Part shown: positions 6,902 through 12,846 of the stretch, in pieces
How the letters are laid out: each line of letters begins with the position of its first letter
Position numbering within the stretch: position 1 is the stretch's first letter
From: a virus
Length of the DNA stretch: 22,252 bases
Virus record (IMG/VR): IMGVR_UViG_3300005914_000117
Coordinates: 1-22,252 of that record
Reading direction: 5' to 3' (one strand)
Made by a program: the position numbers and the translations under genes
The notes under the pieces: model-generated
Databases searched by the model: none
Told to the model about the DNA's origin: nothing
The model's input: only the letters and a program-made list of their open reading frames with translations

Positions 6902-8394
6902 TGAAACTATTAGGCTTAAGATTATGTACGCATGATAGTAATATTTCTTATTTTGACGGCACTAATCTACATTATTATAAATCAGAAAGAAAGCATGGTA
7001 TAAAACATCATGCTTATAATAATCTTTGGCAATGGCAAAAAGAAATAAAAGATTTATGGAATGTAGATTATAATGAAATAGATGAAATTGCTATTATCAT
7101 TGATTCGCAAGTCCACAAACTACCACTAGACAACGAAGATTTTTTTCCTGCAGTAGATTATAATTATCTACCTGTAAGAAATAAGGTAGTAAGAGTTAAC
7201 CATCATTATGCTCATGCATTAAGTTGTTTTCCTGTCACTACAAAAACTCCTAAAGTAGATATAGTAATAGATGGTTATGGTGATTATAATATATCTTGGA
7301 CCGTTTTTAAAGATAGAAAATTAATTAAAAAAGGATTGATAACTGAAGTTGGCTCAATAGGTAAAGGTATGAATAGAGCTGGTGCATACCTTGGTGTACA
7401 ATCTGAACATGATGATGACTATGCAGGTAAGGTTATGGGTTTACAATCATATGGAACTACTAATAATGATTTTCTAAAACATTTAGAACAATTTGATATG
7501 AATAGTATTAATAGAATATTTGATATTGAAGAATGGTTTGATTTTCATGGCGATCCCTTAATTGGTAATTTAAAACCATTGGATTGGATAAAAACTGTTC
7601 ATCAAAGAATAGATAACTTACTTGTTTCTTTCTTTAGTGAATATGCTAATGATGATGATGTAATCTCATATTCAGGAGGAGTTGCTCAAAATGTTATATG
7701 GAATACTTCATTAAAAGATAAATTCAAAAATTTGGTAATCCCACCACATTGTGCTGATGAGGGATTAAGTTTAGGTGCGATAGAGTATTTAAGAATAAAG
7801 AACAAGTTAAAACCATTTAAATTAAATAATTTTCCATATTGTCAAACAGATGAAAGACCAGATGGATTTGTAGAAGACACTGTGATAGAAAAGGTTGCTC
7901 AATATTTAAAAGAAGGTAAGATTGTTGCTTGGTATCAAGGTAATGGTGAGATTGGTCCAAGAGCTTTAGGTCATAGATCACTATTAATGAATCCTACTAC
8001 ACCAGATGCTAAGTTAAAAGTCAACAAAATAAAAAAACGAGAAGTTTATAGACCATTTGGTTGTTCTATATTGGAAGAACATCAAAAAGAATATTTTGGT
8101 ACAGATATTCATAATCCACATATGTTGTATGTTGGAAATACAACAAAGGACAATTTAAAATCAATTACACACATTGATGGCACTTGTAGATTTCAAAGTG
8201 TCACACCAACAGATGGACCATTTTACAAATTATTAAAGAGTTTTTATGATATAACTAACTGTCCTGTTTTATTAAATACAAGTTTTAACATAAATGGTAA
8301 ACCTATTTTAGGTAATACTACTGATACAAAATCATTTTATGAAAATTCAGATATAGATGTTTTGGTTATTGGTAATAAAATTTATACTAAATAG
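6901..8394 (+). CDS. Carbamoyltransferase (NodU/CmcH/TobZ family)
   Basis: This 497-residue protein has both family domains. The N-terminal Kae1/TsaD-like part contains VNHHYAHALSCF (H101, H102, H105 metal/nucleotide site), VIDGYGD (122-128) and YSGGVAQN (257-264). The C-terminal carbamoyltransferase part contains GEIGPRALGHRSLL (349-362), VYRPFGCS (382-389) and CPVLLNTSFNINGKP. Family members join carbamoyl phosphate and ATP to carbamoyl-AMP and carbamoylate a hydroxyl group on Nod factors or antibiotics. In phages a related enzyme has been reported to carbamoylate 5-hydroxymethylcytosine in DNA, so a DNA or nucleotide hypermodification role is possible. It is slightly shorter than NodU or TobZ. 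No cytosine hydroxymethylase is present in this window. Confidence 0.9.
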   Translation: MKLLGLRLCTHDSNISYFDGTNLHYYKSERKHGIKHHAYNNLWQWQKEIKDLWNVDYNEIDEIAIIIDSQVHKLPLDNEDFFPAVDYNYLPVRNKVVRVNHHYAHALSCFPVTTKTPKVDIVIDGYGDYNISWTVFKDRKLIKKGLITEVGSIGKGMNRAGAYLGVQSEHDDDYAGKVMGLQSYGTTNNDFLKHLEQFDMNSINRIFDIEEWFDFHGDPLIGNLKPLDWIKTVHQRIDNLLVSFFSEYANDDDVISYSGGVAQNVIWNTSLKDKFKNLVIPPHCADEGLSLGAIEYLRIKNKLKPFKLNNFPYCQTDERPDGFVEDTVIEKVAQYLKEGKIVAWYQGNGEIGPRALGHRSLLMNPTTPDAKLKVNKIKKREVYRPFGCSILEEHQKEYFGTDIHNPHMLYVGNTTKDNLKSITHIDGTCRFQSVTPTDGPFYKLLKSFYDITNCPVLLNTSFNINGKPILGNTTDTKSFYENSDIDVLVIGNKIYTK

Positions 8395-8408
8395 CTAAAG
8401 GATTAACT

Positions 8409-8744
8409 ATGAAAAAATTACTAATAATACTATTATTCGGTTTGGTTGCATTTAGTGTTAACGCAGACCATGAAGAACAGACAGGCGAGGTCTATTTTCA
8501 GAATGTACCTGCATTATGTGGTACACCTGAAATGATTCAGTCATACACAGACCACGCAGATATGAAGCCACTCTTTATCTCATTAGGTAGAGAAGGCATG
8601 AAAATTAATGGTAAAGCAGTTTATATGATGACTATAATGGTGAATACTGATAACACCGAAACAATGTCAGTAATTGATGTTCCTAGTGGAACAGAAAGAT
8701 GTATATTATATCATACATTTGACCTAACAACGGTTGACAAATGA
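8409..8744 (+). CDS. Secreted small protein with signal peptide (111 aa)
   Basis: The N-terminus MKKLLIILLFGLVAFSVNA is a clear Sec signal peptide with probable cleavage after Ala19 (VNA|DH). The mature ~92 residues are a likely beta-rich domain with two Cys (ALCGTPE and ERCILYHTF), possibly forming a disulfide in the periplasm. Similar secreted proteins of unknown role occur in marine T4-like phages. The start ATG 8409 has AAAGGA at 8397-8402 upstream. The last codons contain the -35 element of promoter P4, so the C-terminal sequence is shared with promoter function. Confidence 0.7.
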   Translation: MKKLLIILLFGLVAFSVNADHEEQTGEVYFQNVPALCGTPEMIQSYTDHADMKPLFISLGREGMKINGKAVYMMTIMVNTDNTETMSVIDVPSGTERCILYHTFDLTTVDK

Positions 8745-8760
8745 TCAATAATATGGTATA
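8732..8760 (+). repeat. 29-bp direct repeat, copy 1 (promoter P4 core)
   Basis: It is identical over 29 bases to 11611-11639. It covers the -35, the whole spacer with a TGATCA palindrome, and the first bases of the -10. Here the segment encodes VDK-stop in the secreted-protein frame; the other copy encodes LTNDQ-stop. The conservation is therefore at DNA level. Confidence 0.95.
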
Positions 8761-8762
8761 GT
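8734..8762 (+). promoter_or_regulatory. Sigma70 promoter P4
   Basis: TTGACA at 8734-8739, 17-bp spacer, TATAGT at 8757-8762 with an extended -10 TG at 8754-8755. It drives the 69-aa gene, gp33, gp59 and following genes. The transcript should start near 8769 and carries a structured leader. Confidence 0.88.
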
Positions 8763-8777
8763 AATAGAGTTGCAACT

Positions 8778-8810
8778 GTGTAGGCGAAAGCGAGAGTAAG
8801 TACCCTACAC
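8778..8810 (+). other. Hairpin in the 5' leader of the gp33/gp59 transcript
   Basis: GTGTAGG (8778-8784) can pair with CCTACAC (8804-8810), enclosing 19 bases that include GCGAAAGC (a GNRA-type loop on a 2-bp stem). It lies about 10 bases after the expected P4 start and 11 bases before AGGAG (8821-8825). There is no T-tract, so it is not an intrinsic terminator. It could protect the 5' end or control translation. Confidence 0.5.
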
Positions 8811-8831
8811 TTATATAATTAGGAGAATATA

Positions 8832-9041
8832 ATGACAGACGATAGATCAGAAGACGCAAGTTATGAAAATGAAGCAAGTCCACCAACACCAATGGTTTCA
8901 ATTTCATTAAAAGAATACGACAAATTAAAAGCAAAACAGCATTACATTACAGATAAATCTATGATTGATATTATAGATAACCTAGAAAGACTTGTAAGAG
9001 CCTTAAGGAAACATATAGTAAGATCGGATTTTGATGAATAG
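8832..9041 (+). CDS. Small hypothetical protein upstream of gp33 (69 aa)
   Basis: The protein has a polar, acidic N-terminus (TDDRSEDASYENEASPP) and then a likely helical part, SLKEYDKLKAKQ...MIDIIDNLERLVRALRKHIV. The start ATG 8832 has a good ribosome site AGGAG at 8821-8825. It is the first gene on the P4 transcript and overlaps gp33 by 8 bp. T4 has dsbA upstream of gene 33, but I see no resemblance to DsbA, so no name is given. Confidence 0.65.
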   Translation: MTDDRSEDASYENEASPPTPMVSISLKEYDKLKAKQHYITDKSMIDIIDNLERLVRALRKHIVRSDFDE

Positions 9042-9249
9042 TAAAGAGTTTAGTTTTGAAATTGAGAAGATAGTAAAAGAAAAAAGAACTACATACATGG
9101 AAGCTATACTTCATTATTGCGAAGAAAACGATATTGACCCAGGAACAGTTTCATCTTTAGTTTCAAAAAGTTTAAAAGAAAAAGTACAAGTAGAAGCAAT
9201 TGATTTAAGGTTGTTAAACACTCCAAAGGGTGGTATATTACCAATTTAA
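9034..9249 (+). CDS. 33: Late-transcription coactivator gp33
   Basis: This 71-residue protein (MNSKEFSFEIEKIVKEK...YMEAILHYCEENDIDPGTVSSLVSKSLKEKVQVEA...GILPI) matches the short gp33-type coactivators of marine T4-like phages (phage late-transcription coactivator family). In T4, gp33 binds the RNA polymerase beta flap and links the gp45 sliding clamp to gp55-dependent initiation at late promoters. T4 gp33 is 112 residues, so this is a shorter form. I chose ATG 9034 over the TTG at 9031. It overlaps the upstream gene and sits directly before gp59, the same order as in T4 (33-59-32). TATAAATA late promoters are present from 11.8 kb onward. Confidence 0.8.
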   Translation: MNSKEFSFEIEKIVKEKRTTYMEAILHYCEENDIDPGTVSSLVSKSLKEKVQVEAIDLRLLNTPKGGILPI

Positions 9250-9250
9250 T

Positions 9251-9868
9251 ATGTATGGAGGTTTTGATGTTTATAAAGTTTATCTCGGTGTCAAGCTACA
9301 TTTTACATCTAAAACTTATGACTATATCAAATATGGTGGTAAAGTCAATGCGACACTCAGTAGTTTTACTAAAAGAAAGGATAGATACTTTTTTCACAAA
9401 TTAAGTACAAAATATGGACAAGATAATATACTTGACTTCTTTGTTGCTAACTTTCTTGCAGATCGCAAGAGATGGATTGGTAATCTGTTGGAAAATGATG
9501 GTAAAGATGTTTACTTGGATTATAGAAAAAGGAAAGAAGCATTTGCCTATCATTTTAGATCAGACTGTGTATCTATTAGCAATGATTTGCATGATAAGTC
9601 TATTTCTTTTAATAACGCTTTTAGAAGTCCTAAAGGTCAGCATCCTAGAATCTTACAACTTCTTATTCAAAGAAAAGTTGGGTACCAGACTGCAGTCGTC
9701 TTGGAACACTTTTTGTCGTTTATTAAAAATTGGAATGTGGAGATTAAAGAAACTTTTATCTGGCCTGAAATCGCATCTACGATTACCAGATTGAAACCGT
9801 TTATAAACTATAATGCAACAGAATGTAAATTTATTATGAAAGATGTATTTGTAAATGAATCCAAATAG
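9251..9868 (+). CDS. 59: DNA helicase loader gp59
   Basis: The protein resembles T4 gp59 (217 residues) along its length. The opening FDVYKVYLGVKLHFTSKTYDYIKYGGKV is followed by FTKRKDRYFFHKLSTKYG, then a FVANFLADRKRWIGNLL stretch and an aromatic helical C-terminal half. gp59 loads the gp41 helicase onto gp32-coated forked DNA and holds back the polymerase until priming is ready. The start is taken at ATG 9251, two bases after the gp33 stop, giving 205 residues; an upstream GTG at 9230 would overlap gp33 and adds nothing conserved. The 3' end overlaps the next ORF by 14 bp. Confidence 0.9.
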   Translation: MYGGFDVYKVYLGVKLHFTSKTYDYIKYGGKVNATLSSFTKRKDRYFFHKLSTKYGQDNILDFFVANFLADRKRWIGNLLENDGKDVYLDYRKRKEAFAYHFRSDCVSISNDLHDKSISFNNAFRSPKGQHPRILQLLIQRKVGYQTAVVLEHFLSFIKNWNVEIKETFIWPEIASTITRLKPFINYNATECKFIMKDVFVNESK

Positions 9869-10508
9869 TATCATACCATTATTTTCTACTCCACTATATC
9901 ATACTCATACTGATTATGTTATGGATACAAAAGAGTTTGAAAGACTAAAAGAAGTAGAATGGTTTTATCCACCCTCAGAGGATTTTGATGAACATAGAAA
10001 AAAAATATCTGTCGTATCTAATTCACAAAAGCTTTTCAAAGACTATGACTTTAAAGAGTTAGAAAATGTTTTTGAAAAACATAAGAATTTTTATGTAGAT
10101 GAAGTGTTAGGTATGTTTAATAAATTTACTATGTCAGCGAGTTGGGCAGCAAAAACTACAAGAGGCAACTCACACCCACCACATGACCACAAGAATTGTA
10201 TTTTTAGTGTAGTATATTATGCTAGATGTTATAGTGGCGATTTAGTATTAACAACTAGAAATAATTTTATAGAAGAAAAGTGGAATTTAGATTTTAATTA
10301 CAAGACTAATAGAAACATATTTAACAGTACGAGTTTTAATTGTAAAGTTAAGACAGGTGATATTGTTATTATACCAGGTCATATGGAACATATGACAACT
10401 CCAAACGATAGTGATTTTCAAAGATACATAGTTGGTGCTAACTATTTTGTCACTGGTGGTATAGGACAAGAAAAGAAAGTCACAAAGTTGGAGTTGAACA
10501 TTGAGTAA
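9855..10508 (+). CDS. 2OG-Fe(II) oxygenase-like protein
   Basis: This 217-residue protein begins with the family lead-in IIPLFSTPLYHTHTD. The core has NSHPPHDHKNCIFSVVYYA with iron ligands H110 and either D111 or H112, then GDIVIIPGHMEHMTTP with distal H179, and FQRYIVGANYF with R190 for 2-oxoglutarate. All expected ligands are present. Both motifs differ clearly from the other three oxygenases, so it is not a recent duplicate. It is inserted between gp59 and gp32, genes that are adjacent in T4, and may act on a phage nucleic acid or protein; the substrate is unknown. The start overlaps gp59 by 14 bp. Confidence 0.8.
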   Translation: MNPNSIIPLFSTPLYHTHTDYVMDTKEFERLKEVEWFYPPSEDFDEHRKKISVVSNSQKLFKDYDFKELENVFEKHKNFYVDEVLGMFNKFTMSASWAAKTTRGNSHPPHDHKNCIFSVVYYARCYSGDLVLTTRNNFIEEKWNLDFNYKTNRNIFNSTSFNCKVKTGDIVIIPGHMEHMTTPNDSDFQRYIVGANYFVTGGIGQEKKVTKLELNIE

Positions 10509-10758
10509 TACTATACCAGAGAGTAATAAGATTGGACCAAATGGTGAAGCTGTTGATAGATTATATTGTGACTTATATGGACATCTTAATCTAATATTGA
10601 AGAATGGTAAGGAGTATGAAGGTAAGATAGATAAGAAGTCTATTAAGAACGCTGATGGTACTTTAAACCATGTCTATCATGCTAATACTAAATGGTTTAA
10701 TAGAATGGGACAACCAATTGATAAGCCAGATAATTTAATAACGAGGGAAAAAGAATGA
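10501..10758 (+). CDS. Hypothetical protein with TTG start (85 aa)
   Basis: The frame opens with TTG at 10501 (read as Met: MSNTIPESNKIGPNGEAVD) and has no earlier in-frame ATG. GGAG at about 10490-10493 gives a suitable ribosome site, so TTG is the likely start. The middle, LYCDLYGHLNLILKNGKEYEGKI, looks like a small beta-rich domain. No family is recognised. It overlaps both neighbours by a few bases (8 bp upstream, 4 bp downstream), so it is part of one translational chain. Confidence 0.6.
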   Translation: MSNTIPESNKIGPNGEAVDRLYCDLYGHLNLILKNGKEYEGKIDKKSIKNADGTLNHVYHANTKWFNRMGQPIDKPDNLITREKE

Positions 10759-11630
10759 ACTTATTTTGTATAGGTAATGGACAAAGTAGAAATACAATAG
10801 ATTTAAATAAACTAAAGCCACATGGTAAGACTGCTGGTTGTAATGGATTGTATAGAGATTTTGCGCCAGATATATTATGTGCTGTTGACCAAGCAATCTC
10901 GCATGAAGTATATCATAGTGGATATTGCCAAGAAAACGAAACTTGGTTAAGAAACTGGACTAAACTTCCAGCAATGATGTTTGAACATACTGTTTATGGT
11001 ACAGAACCTGAACTTGCGAAAGAAGCAAAACAATATTTTGATAATATAAAGATAAACGATAAAGGTAATGCTCAACAATTTGTATTCCATGGGTCAGCTA
11101 TATCAGGTAAAGCAACTATTGTAAAAAGATATAAAGGTAATGCAGAACTAATTAAAAGAGAGATTAATAACACAGCTTGTTATGTAAGTTGGATACAAGA
11201 AAATGACAAATCAAATGACTTAACAGATTTGATACCATCAGTTTTAAGAGATAGAGGTTGGGCGTGTGGCGCCACAGCTGGCTTGGTAGGATTAACAAAA
11301 TTCACAGATACAACAGACATATATTTACTTGGCCATGACTTATATAGTAATGGACCTAAAATAAACAATTTGTACAAGGGAACAACTTGTTATGGCGCAC
11401 CAGAGGCACCACCAATACCATGTACTAATTGGATTAGTCAATGGAATCATTTGATGGCTGAGTTTCCTAATGTTAATTTTATTAAAGTCAATCCACTTGG
11501 TAAAGATGGTGATATTAATGAAAGAGTATCAAAAGAGATACACGAATGGTCAAAGAATAAGAACATATCATATATGTCATTTAAGAAATTCAATAAGAAG
11601 TTTGAACTAGGGTTGACAAATGATCAATAA
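10755..11630 (+). CDS. Putative glycosyltransferase, sialyltransferase (Cst)/DUF115-like
   Basis: The 291-residue protein starts with a Rossmann-type nucleotide loop, FCIGNGQSRNTIDLNKL (4-20), followed by AGCNGLYRDFAPDILCAVD. A second conserved block is GATAGLVGLTKFTDTTDIYLLGHDLYSNG (172-200). The pattern (I-x-G-N-G-x-S, then C-N-x-x-Y, then a small-residue helix leading to IYL-x-G-x-D-x-Y) closely parallels the bacterial sialyltransferase Cst-II family (GT42) and the DUF115/MptE-like group. The probable role is transfer of a sugar from a CMP- or NDP-sugar; the donor and acceptor are not visible from sequence. The gene is inserted between gp59 and gp32. Its last codons carry the promoter P5 -35 and spacer. 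Confidence 0.55.
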   Translation: MNLFCIGNGQSRNTIDLNKLKPHGKTAGCNGLYRDFAPDILCAVDQAISHEVYHSGYCQENETWLRNWTKLPAMMFEHTVYGTEPELAKEAKQYFDNIKINDKGNAQQFVFHGSAISGKATIVKRYKGNAELIKREINNTACYVSWIQENDKSNDLTDLIPSVLRDRGWACGATAGLVGLTKFTDTTDIYLLGHDLYSNGPKINNLYKGTTCYGAPEAPPIPCTNWISQWNHLMAEFPNVNFIKVNPLGKDGDINERVSKEIHEWSKNKNISYMSFKKFNKKFELGLTNDQ

Positions 11631-11639
11631 TATGGTATA
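11611..11639 (+). repeat. 29-bp direct repeat, copy 2 (promoter P5 core)
   Basis: It is identical to 8732-8760. It is located in the last codons of the putative glycosyltransferase gene, read in a different frame from copy 1, and extends just past its stop codon. Confidence 0.95.
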
Positions 11640-11641
11640 AT
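11613..11641 (+). promoter_or_regulatory. Sigma70 promoter P5
   Basis: TTGACA at 11613-11618, 17-bp spacer, TATAAT at 11636-11641 with an extended -10 TG at 11633-11634. Both hexamers match consensus. It drives the 55-aa gene and gp32. The start of transcription would fall near 11648, at most a few bases before the ATG at 11651, so that gene's GAGGG (11642-11646) may be partly excluded from the message. Confidence 0.9.
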
Positions 11642-11650
11642 GAGGGTAAT

Positions 11651-11818
11651 ATGTTAGATAGAATTATATACAAATCTTTAGACAAGATTATAGAATTGAT
11701 AGAACGATATAAAGCATATAAAATAAGAAAGTCTTTACCTAAATCTGCTTACAACGAACAGGCGAAATCAAAAAGTCTAAAAAAGTGGGTAGAACAAAGA
11801 GAGAAGTCTTATAAATAA
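11651..11818 (+). CDS. Small basic hypothetical protein upstream of gp32 (55 aa)
   Basis: The ORF runs from ATG 11651, preceded by GAGGG, to TAA 11816-11818. The product is basic and helical (MLDRIIYKSLDKIIELIERYKAY...SLKKWVEQREKSYK) with an amphipathic N-terminal half. No family is recognised. It sits right after promoter P5 and before gp32. Its last codons and stop coincide with a TATAAATA late-promoter sequence. Confidence 0.6.
   Translation: MLDRIIYKSLDKIIELIERYKAYKIRKSLPKSAYNEQAKSKSLKKWVEQREKSYK
11810..11817 (+). promoter_or_regulatory. Candidate T4-type late promoter for gp32
   Basis: An exact TATAAATA at 11810-11817 overlaps the stop of the 55-aa ORF, 69 bp before the gp32 ATG. T4 gene 32 also has a late promoter, so a late source for gp32 here is reasonable. 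The intervening leader (11819-11885) is AT-rich with little G. TTCC 11825-11828 / GGAA 11838-11841 could form only a weak 4-bp stem. Confidence 0.5.
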
Positions 11819-11885
11819 TAATGATTCCGATTAAACAGGAAACACAAATATAATAATACGAAAATACATACAAGGAGAAAATATA

Positions 11886-12773
11886 ATGGATTTCGAATCA
11901 CTTAAACAGTCAAGCTCAAACTTTGACAAACTTACCAAGGCTATTGAAGCCAATCTTGGTACAGAAAATAAAGATCAAAACAAATCAAAATACCAAGACG
12001 ACAGATTTTGGAAACCAGAACTAGATAAAACTGGTAATGGATACGCTGTCATTAGATTCTTACCATCAGTTGATGGAGAAGACTTACCTTGGCAAAGAGT
12101 ATGGTCACATGCATTCCAAGATGTTGGTGGCTGGTACATTGAAAACTCACTAACTACATTAGGTCACAAAGACCCTGTGTCAGAAGAAAACACTAGACTT
12201 TGGAATACAGGTTTAGATAGTGACAAAGAAATTGCTAGAAAGAGAAAAAGAAAATTATCTTACTATGCAAATATATTAGTACAATCAGATCCAAAGCATC
12301 CTGAAAATGAGGGCAAAGTATTCTTATTCAAATTTGGTAAAAAGATATTTGATAAGATTACAGAAGCTATGCAACCAGCATTTGAAGATGAGAAACCAGT
12401 CAATCCTTTTGACTTTTGGAAAGGCGCTAACTTCAAATTGAAGATTAGAAAAGTTGACGGTTATTGGAACTATGACAAGTCTGAATTTGAGGCTGTGTCA
12501 CAAATCAAAGAAGGTGATGAAGACATTAAGAAATTATGGTCTTCTCAACACCCTCTTAAACCATTTCTTGCACCCGATAATTTCAAAACCTATGACGAAC
12601 TCAAAGAGAAACTGAATAGGACGATTACAGGTGTACGAAGCACGACAACTGCTGATAAGGTAGACCTCCCATCTCAATCAGCACCAAGTGTGAAAAGTAC
12701 AGAAGCTACTTCTCCTGCTGCTAGTGAAGACGATACTTTATCGTATTTTAGTAAATTAGCCGAGGAAGAGTAA
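11886..12773 (+). CDS. 32: Single-stranded DNA-binding protein gp32
   Basis: The 295-residue protein matches T4 gp32 (301 residues) in plan. There is an N-terminal cooperative-binding region, an OB-fold core (FWKPELDKTGNGYAVIRFLP, WQRVWSHAFQDVGGWYIENS, RKRKLSYYANILV, NPFDFWKGANFKLKI), a Ser/Thr/Ala-rich linker and an acidic tail (SEDDTLSYFSKLAEEE) of the type that binds gp59 and other replication proteins. It coats ssDNA in replication, recombination and repair. The protein has no Cys at all, so the T4 zinc site (three Cys and one His) is missing; the segment that should hold it reads SLTTLGHKDPVSEENTRLW. The ribosome site is AAGGAG at 11872-11877. A strong terminator follows. Confidence 0.95.
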   Translation: MDFESLKQSSSNFDKLTKAIEANLGTENKDQNKSKYQDDRFWKPELDKTGNGYAVIRFLPSVDGEDLPWQRVWSHAFQDVGGWYIENSLTTLGHKDPVSEENTRLWNTGLDSDKEIARKRKRKLSYYANILVQSDPKHPENEGKVFLFKFGKKIFDKITEAMQPAFEDEKPVNPFDFWKGANFKLKIRKVDGYWNYDKSEFEAVSQIKEGDEDIKKLWSSQHPLKPFLAPDNFKTYDELKEKLNRTITGVRSTTTADKVDLPSQSAPSVKSTEATSPAASEDDTLSYFSKLAEEE

Positions 12774-12801
12774 ATCTCTCTCAAGCTTCAGTAAACTTTA
12801 A

Positions 12802-12831
12802 GGGTGTCGTAGAAATACGGCACTCTTTTTT
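12802..12831 (+). terminator. Intrinsic terminator after gp32
   Basis: A 10-bp stem (12802-12811 with 12816-12825, two G-T pairs) closes a GAAA tetraloop (12812-12815) and is followed by six T (12826-12831). It should end the early/middle transcript that includes gp32. Confidence 0.95.
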
Positions 12832-12833
12832 CG

Positions 12834-12841
12834 TATAAATA
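12834..12841 (+). promoter_or_regulatory. T4-type late promoter opening the structural module
   Basis: An exact TATAAATA at 12834-12841 lies 3 bp after the terminator T-tract and 6 bp before the ATG at 12847. By analogy with T4 late promoters the transcript would start at or next to that ATG, giving a leaderless or nearly leaderless first gene. No ribosome site is visible before 12847. Confidence 0.8.
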
Positions 12842-12846
12842 TAGAC

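Noticed and set aside
8832-9041. 69-aa gene as DsbA because it precedes gp33 as dsbA does in T4
   Set aside because: Protein sequence shows no similarity to T4 DsbA; position alone is not enough.
9414-9794. 126-aa + strand ORF within gp59
   Set aside because: It lies entirely inside gp59 in another frame; gp59 has clear similarity to T4 gp59.
11849-11854. TATAAT in the gp32 leader as a sigma70 -10
   Set aside because: The position 17 bp upstream has no resemblance to TTGACA; AT-rich leader gives such hexamers by chance.
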